Assembly (NCBI GenBank): GCA_934702165.1
Contig: CAKUYG010000002.1
Coordinates: forward strand, 1-42,328
DNA: 42,328 nt
From: an uncultured Bacteroidales bacterium
GTDB lineage: Bacteria > Bacteroidota > Bacteroidia > Bacteroidales > UBA932
Direction of reading: 5' to 3'
How positions within the stretch are numbered: the first letter of the stretch is position 1; each line of letters begins with the position of its first letter. This document shows, in pieces, positions 36,501 to 42,328 of the stretch. The notes beneath the pieces are model-generated. The model had not been told where the DNA came from and did no database searches. It saw nothing but the letters and a program-made list of their open reading frames with translations. A program made the translations under genes and the position numbers.

Positions 36501-37730
36501 ATGAATTCAATTGATTTCAGAAAGGAGTTCCCGGAACTCTCGGAGACTGTATATGGGAAAAATCTCGTTTATCTGGACAATGCTGCTACTTCGCTTCGTC
36601 CTCTCAGCGTAATCCGCGAATGGAATGAGATGTCTGAAAAATATACAGCCAATCTTCATCGTGCAGTACATCATATCGCCGAAGTTGCTACCCAGAAGTA
36701 TGAGGCTGCAAGGGATGCTGTGAAGAAATATATAAATGCTGGAAGCAGGGAAGAGATAATATTCACTTCAGGGACTACGGCATCGATTAACCTTGTCGCA
36801 TTCAGTTTCGGTGAAGCCTTTGTCGGCCAAGGAGACGAGATAATAGTTTCAGAGGTAGAACACCACTCGAACATAGTACCGTGGCAGATGATGTGTGCGA
36901 GGAAGGGGGCTGTCCTGAAAGTGATACCGGTGGATGATGAGGGACACTTGAGTCTCACTACACTCAAAGATATGCTCTGCGCACGTACAAAACTTGTATG
37001 CGTCGCCCATGTGTCAAATGTAGTAGGACTGGTAAATCCAATAAAGGAAATTGTCAGCATCTGCCATTCCCGCTCTTGTCCGGTGTTGGTGGACGGGGCG
37101 CAGGGCATAGTCCATTCCAAGGTCGACGTGAGAGATCTTGACTGTGATTTCTATGCTTTCTCCGGACATAAGATCTACGCCGCACCAGGGACAGGCGTCC
37201 TTTACGGGAAGAAATCATACCTTGACAAGATGCCTCCTTATATGGGCGGTGGAGAGATGATCTCAGAGGTCAAGTGGAGCGGGACGAGCTATGCGGCGCT
37301 GCCGCACAAGTTCGAGGCCGGGACACAGAATATCTCCGGCACGCCGACCCTGGTCCAGGCTCTTAAGACAGTTGAGGAAACCCATGACCCTAAAATTCAA
37401 GAAAGCATGTCGGAAGTGGTGGACTATATGCTGAACGCACTCACTTCAGACAGCCGTTTTTACCTGTACGGACTTCCTGGTGACGGGTATGAAAAGATAC
37501 CTCTGTTTTCGTTCTCCGTGGAACATTGTCATCATGAGGACCTGGCTCTGATTCTTGACAAGATGGGGATAGCTGTAAGATCCGGGCAGATGTGTGCAGA
37601 ACCGGTGATGGACAGATTCGGGGTGACCGGGATGCTGAGGGCTTCTTTTGCACCTTACAATACTGTCGATGAAGCGAAGTATCTGATGTCCTCGCTTGAG
37701 AGGGCCATAAAAATGCTTGATAGGAAATGA
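36501..37730 (+). CDS. sufS: Cysteine desulfurase SufS
   Basis: SufS takes sulfur from cysteine and hands it to SufE for Fe-S cluster building. The 409-residue PLP enzyme begins MNSIDFRKEFPELSETVYGKNL, with YLDNAATSLRP, EVEHHSNIVPWQ, the PLP Lys in FSGHKIYAAPGTGVLYG, and the persulfide Cys in VRSGQMCAEPVM. The start is placed at 36501 because family proteins begin near this point and a promoter element sits directly upstream. It overlaps sufE by four bases (ATGA at 37727). sufB, sufC and sufD are not in the window. Confidence 0.97.
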   Translation: MNSIDFRKEFPELSETVYGKNLVYLDNAATSLRPLSVIREWNEMSEKYTANLHRAVHHIAEVATQKYEAARDAVKKYINAGSREEIIFTSGTTASINLVAFSFGEAFVGQGDEIIVSEVEHHSNIVPWQMMCARKGAVLKVIPVDDEGHLSLTTLKDMLCARTKLVCVAHVSNVVGLVNPIKEIVSICHSRSCPVLVDGAQGIVHSKVDVRDLDCDFYAFSGHKIYAAPGTGVLYGKKSYLDKMPPYMGGGEMISEVKWSGTSYAALPHKFEAGTQNISGTPTLVQALKTVEETHDPKIQESMSEVVDYMLNALTSDSRFYLYGLPGDGYEKIPLFSFSVEHCHHEDLALILDKMGIAVRSGQMCAEPVMDRFGVTGMLRASFAPYNTVDEAKYLMSSLERAIKMLDRK

Positions 37731-38146
37731 AAAGTTTGAAAGAAGCTCAGGCCGAAGTAGTCGAAGAGTTTTCGATGTATGATGACTGGCTTGACAAGTA
37801 CGAATACCTTATAGAACTCGGCAATGATCTCGAGCCCTTACCGGTGGAATCAAAAACGGATAATAAGCTTATAAAAGGTTGTCAATCAAGGGTTTGGCTT
37901 GATTATAAAGTCAAAGACGGCCGTGTCTGGTTCAATGCGGACAGCGATGCTGTAATCACTAAAGGGATCATATCCCTGTTGGTAAGTGTTTATTCGGGAC
38001 GTGAAGCGTGCGAGATAGCATCGGATGATTTTTCATTCATTGACAAGCTCGGTCTGAGAGAAAACCTGTCACCGACCAGGGCCAACGGCCTGGCCTCGAT
38101 GATAGAGACCATAAAGAACATAGCAATTAAACTCTGTCAGAAATGA
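37727..38146 (+). CDS. sufE: Cysteine desulfuration protein SufE
   Basis: SufE accepts persulfide sulfur from SufS and stimulates it. The 139-residue protein has YDDWLDKYEYLIELGNDLEPLP, the active Cys in LIKGCQSRVW and GRVWFNADSDAVITKGIISLLVSVYSG. It is translationally coupled to sufS upstream and to the DUF59 gene downstream (ATGA at 38143). Confidence 0.97.
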   Translation: MKSLKEAQAEVVEEFSMYDDWLDKYEYLIELGNDLEPLPVESKTDNKLIKGCQSRVWLDYKVKDGRVWFNADSDAVITKGIISLLVSVYSGREACEIASDDFSFIDKLGLRENLSPTRANGLASMIETIKNIAIKLCQK

Positions 38147-38520
38147 GTGAAGACAAGAATGAAGTCCTGACTCCAGAAGATGTCAAGGAGCTTGCTCCTC
38201 TGTATGAGAACGTGGTTCTCGCGCTCAAGCAGGTCTACGATCCTGAAATCCCTGTCAACATATATGACCTCGGGCTCATTTACGAGTTGAATATCAACAA
38301 GGAGCATGATGTCTACATCAAGATGACATTCACGGCACCGAACTGCCCCATGGCGGATGAGGTACTGGCGGAGGTCAAGCATAATGTGGAACTGACTCCC
38401 GGGGTGAAGAGCTGCACGATTGACCTGGTGTTCGAGCCTGCATGGGATCAGAGCCTGCTTTCAGATGAGGCGCGCATAGCCCTTGGGATGGATCCGGAAC
38501 TTGATGGGGAAGGGAACTGA
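38143..38520 (+). CDS. sufT: DUF59/MIP18-family Fe-S assembly factor (SufT-like)
   Basis: A 125-residue protein of the MIP18/DUF59 family, used in Fe-S cluster maturation or carriage. It shows YDPEIPVNIYDLGLIYEL and the family's conserved Cys in FTAPNCPMADEVLAEV, then VFEPAWDQSLLSDEARIALGMD. Overlap with sufE by four bases supports a role in the suf pathway. Its 3' end overlaps folK by 17 bases. Confidence 0.93.
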   Translation: MSEDKNEVLTPEDVKELAPLYENVVLALKQVYDPEIPVNIYDLGLIYELNINKEHDVYIKMTFTAPNCPMADEVLAEVKHNVELTPGVKSCTIDLVFEPAWDQSLLSDEARIALGMDPELDGEGN

Positions 38521-38953
38521 CATATATTTGTCTCTCGGTACGAATGTCGGAGACCGTCGGGCGAATATCTTTTCGGCGCTCAGCGCTCTTGATAAAGGGC
38601 TCGGCTGTCATTATTCAGCCCTTTCCAGTATCATCGAGTCAAAATCATGGGGCTTCAGCGGGGCTGATTTTCTTAATTGCGTGGTACATTATAGGAGTTC
38701 GATATCTCCTGTTGAACTCTTGAACTTGTGCAAGTCGATAGAGTATGACATGGGCCGCCGGGAGAAGGTTGAGTACGCCGCAGACGGCTCCAGAATATAC
38801 CATGACAGGATCATCGACATCGACATCCTGCTCTACGGAGACGAGAGGATCGATACGCCAGAACTCACCGTGCCGCATCCGAAGATGCGCGAGAGGGAAT
38901 TCGTCATGCTGCCGCTAAGAGAGATATTTGACCAAGATAGAGGAAATGATTAA
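38504..38953 (+). CDS. folK: Hydroxymethyldihydropterin pyrophosphokinase
   Basis: FolK transfers pyrophosphate from ATP to 6-hydroxymethyl-dihydropterin in folate synthesis. The 149-residue protein starts MGKGTDIYLSLGTNVGDRRANI, with the pterin-binding KSWGFSGADFLNCVVHYRS and the metal/ATP motif YHDRIIDIDILLYGDERID followed by LTVPHPKMREREFVMLPL. The ATG at 38504 is preferred; a TTG at 38483 would extend it by seven residues inside sufT. folA and thyA lie elsewhere in the window. Confidence 0.95.
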   Translation: MGKGTDIYLSLGTNVGDRRANIFSALSALDKGLGCHYSALSSIIESKSWGFSGADFLNCVVHYRSSISPVELLNLCKSIEYDMGRREKVEYAADGSRIYHDRIIDIDILLYGDERIDTPELTVPHPKMREREFVMLPLREIFDQDRGND

Positions 38954-38958
38954 ATTTG
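38951..38958 (+). promoter_or_regulatory. -33/-7 promoter for glyS
   Basis: TAAATTTG (TAnnTTTG) with TTTG at 38927-38930, spacer 20 bases, at the end of folK. The transcript would start near 38962, about 31 bases before ATG 38993. Confidence 0.62.
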
Positions 38959-38992
38959 CGGGTTGTCGCTGAATATTAAAAACAAAATAAAT

Positions 38993-40531
38993 ATGACACA
39001 AGAAGAATTATTCAAGGTGCTTGTCGCCCACTGCAAGGAATACGGCTTCATCTTCCCGTCCAGTGACATCTATGACGGTCTGGCCGCAGTCTACGATTAT
39101 GGCCAGATGGGTGTGGAACTCAAGAACAACATCAAGCAGTACTGGTGGAACGCGATGACACGTCTCAACGAGAACATAGTCGGTATCGATGCCTGCATCT
39201 TCATGCACCCGAAGACCTGGGTCGCATCAGGTCACGTGGCTGCGTTCAACGATCCTCTCATCGACAACAAAGACTCAAAAAAGCGCTACCGTGCCGATGT
39301 CCTTATCGAGGACTATCTTCTCAAGATAGAAGAGAAGATCAACAAAGAGGTAGAGAAGGGCCGCAAGAAATTCGGTGAGTCCTTCGATGAGGCCAAGTTC
39401 CGCGAGACCAATCCTAACGTGCTGCGCGAGAAGGCCCAGTACGAGGCTGTACACAATCGCTATGTGGCGGCCGAGCAGGCCAACGACCTAGCCGAATACA
39501 AGCAGATCATCCTTGATTGCGGTATAGTGTGCCCGATCAGCGGCACCAAGAACTGGACCGATGTCCGTCAGTTCAACCTGATGTTCTCCACCCAGTTCGG
39601 TTCCGTGGGAGATGAAAGCAGCAAGATATACCTCCGTCCGGAGACAGCTCAGGGCATATTCGTGGACTATATCAATGTCCAGAAGACCGGCCGCATGAAG
39701 ATACCTTTCGGTATCGCCCAGATTGGCAAGGCCTTCCGCAATGAGGTAGTGGCCCGCCAGTTCATCTTCCGCATGAGGGAGTTCGAACAGATGGAGATGG
39801 AGTTCTTCGTCCGTCCGGGAACCGAGATGGAGTGGTTTAAGAAATGGAAAGAGAACCGCATGAAGTGGCATGTCAACCTCGGCATGGGTGCCGAGAACTA
39901 CCGTTTCCACGACCACGAGAAACTGGCTCACTATGCCAATGCCGCCACGGACATCGAGTTCAATTTCCCGTTCGGCTTCAAGGAGCTTGAAGGTATCCAC
40001 AGCCGCACGGACTTCGACCTCGGCAACCACCAGAAGCTGTCCGGCAAGAAACTCCAGTATTTCGACCCGGAGACCAACGAGAGCTATGTCCCTTACTGCG
40101 TGGAGACGTCAATAGGCGTGGACCGCATGTTCCTTGCTGTGCTGAGCCATTCTTACAAGGTAGAGACACTTGAAAACGGGGAAACCCGCACCGTGCTCAG
40201 CCTTCCGGCTCCACTTGCACCGGTCAAGGCCGCAGTGCTTCCTCTTGTCAAGAAAGACGGTCTGCCGGAGTTCGCCCAGAAAGTGATGGACGAGCTCAAG
40301 TATGACTTCTACTGCCAGTACGACGAGAAAGACAGCATCGGCAAGCGCTACCGCCGTCAGGATGCCATCGGAACTCCGTATTGCATCACCATCGACCACG
40401 AGTCTCTCAATGACAACTGTGTCACTGTCCGCGACCGCGACACTATGCAGCAGGAGAGAGTCCCGGTGAGCGAACTCAGATCCATGATAGACAAGAAAGT
40501 CAATCTCAACAATCTTCTCAGGAACCTGTAA
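38993..40531 (+). CDS. glyS: Glycyl-tRNA synthetase (dimeric type)
   Basis: The class II enzyme charges tRNA-Gly. The 512-residue single-chain form begins MTQEELFKVLVAHCKEYGF, motif 1 region includes SSDIYDGLAAVYDYGQMGVELKNN, motif 2 FGIAQIGKAFRNEVVARQFIFRMREFEQMEMEFF, motif 3 near PYCVETSIGVDRMFLAVL, and the C-terminal anticodon-binding domain contains APVKAAVLPLVKKDGL. The ATG at 38993 is chosen over an in-frame TTG at 38963 because the promoter places the transcript start about there. The stop overlaps the next start by one base (TAATG at 40529-40533). Confidence 0.97.
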   Translation: MTQEELFKVLVAHCKEYGFIFPSSDIYDGLAAVYDYGQMGVELKNNIKQYWWNAMTRLNENIVGIDACIFMHPKTWVASGHVAAFNDPLIDNKDSKKRYRADVLIEDYLLKIEEKINKEVEKGRKKFGESFDEAKFRETNPNVLREKAQYEAVHNRYVAAEQANDLAEYKQIILDCGIVCPISGTKNWTDVRQFNLMFSTQFGSVGDESSKIYLRPETAQGIFVDYINVQKTGRMKIPFGIAQIGKAFRNEVVARQFIFRMREFEQMEMEFFVRPGTEMEWFKKWKENRMKWHVNLGMGAENYRFHDHEKLAHYANAATDIEFNFPFGFKELEGIHSRTDFDLGNHQKLSGKKLQYFDPETNESYVPYCVETSIGVDRMFLAVLSHSYKVETLENGETRTVLSLPAPLAPVKAAVLPLVKKDGLPEFAQKVMDELKYDFYCQYDEKDSIGKRYRRQDAIGTPYCITIDHESLNDNCVTVRDRDTMQQERVPVSELRSMIDKKVNLNNLLRNL

Positions 40532-41484
40532 TGGCGGCTACATTCTCCGAACTCGGCAGAGTGGAGGCTATACGGCAGCTCTTCGAAGGCAGCGGATACA
40601 CTCCTTTCGGAGAGCCGCTGTGTTTCAAGTGCGGCAGCGGCTCCTGCGTGTCCGCATCGCGTCTCCTTCTTGAAGGGACAGACTTCAATCTTGAATATTT
40701 CCCCCTCAAACATCTTGGTTATAAGAGTGTTGTCAGTGTCACTGGCGAACTTTACGCCGCTCTTGCACATCCTAAGACTCTAAGTGTCACGTTGGGAGTC
40801 TCTGCAAAGCTTGATTTTGAACAGATCAAAGAACTCTGGAGCGGGGTTGTCTTCGCTGCCAAAGAGCAGGGCTACAAGTCTTTGGGGCTTGAACTTGAGC
40901 CGTCACGCAACGGACTGGCCATCAGTATCTGTGCAGGCGGTGAAGGCAAGGAAATCAGCCGGCCAGCTGCAGCGAGCAAGGATCTCGTCTGCGTATCGGG
41001 CAGCCTCGGTGCCGCATATCTAGGGCAGCAAGTCCTTGAACATAAGAGGGATGAACTTGAGAAATACAAGATGCTTGTGGGATCATATATCAAGCCTGAA
41101 CTGTCCCCGGATGTGGTTCCGCTTGTGGAGTCCACAGGCATAACGCCTTCATTTTCTTACTTTGTCTCAAGGGGCTTGTCTGATGCCGTCCTGCGGCTCA
41201 ACCGTGATTCGGGGTTCGGGGTCAAGGTTTATGCTGACAAGATCCCGTTTGAGGGCAACAGCTTCGCTCTCGGCAAGGAACTTGATATTGATCCTGTTTC
41301 TGCAGCTATGAACGGAGGGGATGATTTCCGCCTTATGTTTGTTGTCCCGATAGGGGAGTATGAAGCTTTCCGCAGAGAGTTCGGCAGCTTCGACATCATC
41401 GGGCATCTTGCCCGTCCTGAAGTTGGAGCCGTGCTCGTGACTCCTGACGGGCTTGAACATCCTGTCTCAGCACAGGGCTGGTAG
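40531..41484 (+). CDS. ThiL-family (thiamine-phosphate kinase-like) protein, acidic active-site residues lost
   Basis: The 317-residue protein aligns along its length with Bacteroidota ThiL from memory: LLLEGTDFNLEYFPLKHLGYKS (45-66), DLVCVSGSLGAAYLGQQVLE (151-170), NGGDDFRLMFVVP (261-273), and the terminal VSAQGW. ThiL needs several Asp for Mg-ATP. Here GDDAAV reads GSGSCV (35-40), the Asp of the SDxYA segment is E73, the Asp of GGDTT is E121, and MDISDGL reads YFVSRGL (F211, R214). Only the NGGDD segment keeps acidic residues, with Arg at 267 for Glu. I infer that it cannot phosphorylate thiamine phosphate by the usual mechanism and may be a regulatory or repurposed pseudoenzyme. It is tightly coupled to glyS. 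Confidence 0.83.
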   Translation: MAATFSELGRVEAIRQLFEGSGYTPFGEPLCFKCGSGSCVSASRLLLEGTDFNLEYFPLKHLGYKSVVSVTGELYAALAHPKTLSVTLGVSAKLDFEQIKELWSGVVFAAKEQGYKSLGLELEPSRNGLAISICAGGEGKEISRPAAASKDLVCVSGSLGAAYLGQQVLEHKRDELEKYKMLVGSYIKPELSPDVVPLVESTGITPSFSYFVSRGLSDAVLRLNRDSGFGVKVYADKIPFEGNSFALGKELDIDPVSAAMNGGDDFRLMFVVPIGEYEAFRREFGSFDIIGHLARPEVGAVLVTPDGLEHPVSAQGW

Positions 41485-41516
41485 TGTAAGTAATTAAATA
41501 TAAGTTGGTAACCAAG

Positions 41517-42107
41517 ATGAAAAAGACAATCATCATCGTGGCCATGTCTTTTGTGGCCATGACCCTCGGGGCACAGAACAGCTCCGATATCCTCAATGCC
41601 ATCAAGAATGTGGCTTCAAGTGTTATTTCTGTCCCGGCTGACCTGTCCGGCACCTGGACTTATCAAGGAGTCGGCGCTGCCGTCAAAAGCGACAATGTGC
41701 TGACCGCAGCTGCCGGCAACGCAGCAATCAGTACTGTTGAAAGCAAGATGGACAAGGCTCTTTCACGTATAGGCCTCAAGAAGGGCTCGGCCACCCTCAC
41801 TTTCTCGCAGGACGGTTCTTTTGCCCTCAAGTTCGGCAAAGTCAATCTTCCGGGCACGTGGACACAAGAAGGGACGGCGGTTACGATAAAGTTCGGCAAA
41901 GTGTTCTCTTATCTCCAGCTCGACGGTACCGTGACTGCCACCACTGATGGCTGCAAGGTTCTTTTCAATGGTGAGAAGTTCCTCGAGTTCACGAAGAAAC
42001 TTGCGGAATACGCCTCCAAAATATCTTCCAACTCCACCATAAAGAGCATCAACAGTCTCTTGTCCACTGCCAAGAGCGTGGACGTGGGCTTCAAGCTCAG
42101 CCGGTGA
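41517..42107 (+). CDS. DUF4923-like secreted protein
   Basis: A 196-residue protein with a signal peptide (MKKTIIIVAMSFVAMTLGAQ). The body has a lipocalin-like set of strands: DLSGTWTYQGVGAAVKSDN, GSATLTFSQDGSFALKFGKVNLPGTWTQEGTAVTIKFGK, and TVTATTDGCKVLFNGEKFLEF, followed by a helical tail. The pattern of two GTW-type strand starts and a KFGK repeat fits the DUF4923 family of Bacteroidota; the name is from memory. The ATG at 41517 is used; a TTG at 41505 would add four residues before the signal. It follows the ThiL-like gene by 32 bases and ends at a strong terminator. Function unknown. Confidence 0.78.
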   Translation: MKKTIIIVAMSFVAMTLGAQNSSDILNAIKNVASSVISVPADLSGTWTYQGVGAAVKSDNVLTAAAGNAAISTVESKMDKALSRIGLKKGSATLTFSQDGSFALKFGKVNLPGTWTQEGTAVTIKFGKVFSYLQLDGTVTATTDGCKVLFNGEKFLEFTKKLAEYASKISSNSTIKSINSLLSTAKSVDVGFKLSR

Positions 42108-42122
42108 GTTCGATATTCCCTA

Positions 42123-42164
42123 TGATGGAGTATGTTTACATGAACATATTCCATCAATTTTTTT
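42123..42164 (+). terminator. Rho-independent terminator after the DUF4923-like gene
   Basis: A 14-bp stem with one G-U pair (42123-42136 with 42143-42156), six-base loop and a T7 tail. It closes the glyS-ThiL-like-DUF4923 gene string. Confidence 0.93.
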
Positions 42165-42171
42165 GATAGCC

Positions 42172-42202
42172 TTTGTTTTTCTGGAATTAATCGATACTTT
42201 TG
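42172..42202 (+). promoter_or_regulatory. Complete -33/-7 promoter for the gene at 42221
   Basis: TTTG at 42172-42175 and TACTTTTG (TAnnTTTG) at 42195-42202 are separated by exactly 19 bases, the best match to the Bacteroidota consensus in the window. The transcript would start near 42206, about 15 bases before the ATG. Confidence 0.75.
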
Positions 42203-42220
42203 CCTAAAACAGCCACCTTT

Positions 42221-42328
42221 ATGAAGACTATAACCAGAATTATTTTTACCGTTTCGGCACTTGCGCTGCCGCAGGTCATGCATGGCCAGATGAGCGCCGG
42301 AAATGAACCACAACGTCCGTCGGCCGAC
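42221..42328 (+). CDS. Start of a secreted protein (truncated by window end)
   Basis: Only the first 36 codons are present: a signal peptide MKTITRIIFTVSALALPQVMHGQ followed by MSAGNEPQRPSAD, with no stop before the window ends. The strong promoter and the signal peptide support a real gene. The mature part is too short to assign a family. Confidence 0.75.
   Translation, partial: MKTITRIIFTVSALALPQVMHGQMSAGNEPQRPSAD

Overview
This is a chromosomal window of ordinary gene density (nearly all coding, no gap over about 200 bases) from a member of the Bacteroidota, most likely an uncultured Bacteroidales. The evidence is the gene families (DUF5106/thioredoxin lipoprotein, DUF4923 protein, SDR-type mannonate oxidoreductase, FrdA/SdhA-FrdB/SdhB of the Bacteroides type, the CoaX/outer membrane barrel/TPR/LptC/PpiD cluster, Bacteroidota-type TonB) and the promoters. 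Eleven start regions carry the Bacteroidota -7 element TAnnTTTG, three with an upstream TTTG at 19-21 bases, and Shine-Dalgarno sequences are mostly absent. I see no tRNA, rRNA, CRISPR array, insertion sequence or prophage.

Layout. 1-3202: a 5'-truncated GH106-like rhamnosidase fused to a GH28 polygalacturonase, followed 8 bases later by mutS. 5802-9114 (minus): one operon of lipoprotein-thioredoxin, galM, thyA and folA. 9167-12091 (plus): a large secreted protein with an HExxH metalloprotease-like head, a propeller and a predicted outer membrane barrel. 12094-15193 (minus): ychF, uxuA and an SDR oxidoreductase for hexuronate catabolism. 15245-17282 (plus): a secreted endonuclease/phosphatase-fold protein and galK. 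17290-24093 (minus): a CpXC protein, then the envelope operon coaX - barrel - TPR - lptC - ppiD. 24161-27403 (minus): mfd. 27605-31385 (plus): ruvB and fumarate reductase/succinate dehydrogenase subunits A and B. 31434-33377 (minus): tonB and hflX. 33551-35832 (plus): ybeY-mnmG. 35835-36434 (minus): ruvA. 36501-41484 (plus): sufS-sufE-sufT-folK-glyS-thiL-like. 41517-42107: a DUF4923 protein. 42221-end: the start of a secreted protein.

How the genes fit together. Carbohydrate use runs from pectin backbone cleavage (GH106-GH28) through galactose (galM, galK) and hexuronate (uxuA and the SDR). One-carbon metabolism is served by thyA, folA and folK. Fe-S assembly (sufS, sufE, sufT) could supply the clusters of the SdhB subunit. 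Repair and recombination are represented by mutS, mfd, ruvA and ruvB, and the cell envelope by lptC, ppiD and tonB.

The points most worth a second look are these. A ThiL-family protein has lost almost all metal-binding acidic residues. A CoaX has Val in place of the motif-1 catalytic Asp. A dense cluster of DnaA-box-like 9-mers lies at the mfd/ruvB divergence and is a candidate origin. No sdhC is present beside sdhAB. The rhamnosidase-polygalacturonase fusion is unusual. Two promoters would give almost leaderless transcripts. I did not find a clearly new multi-gene defence or mobile system.
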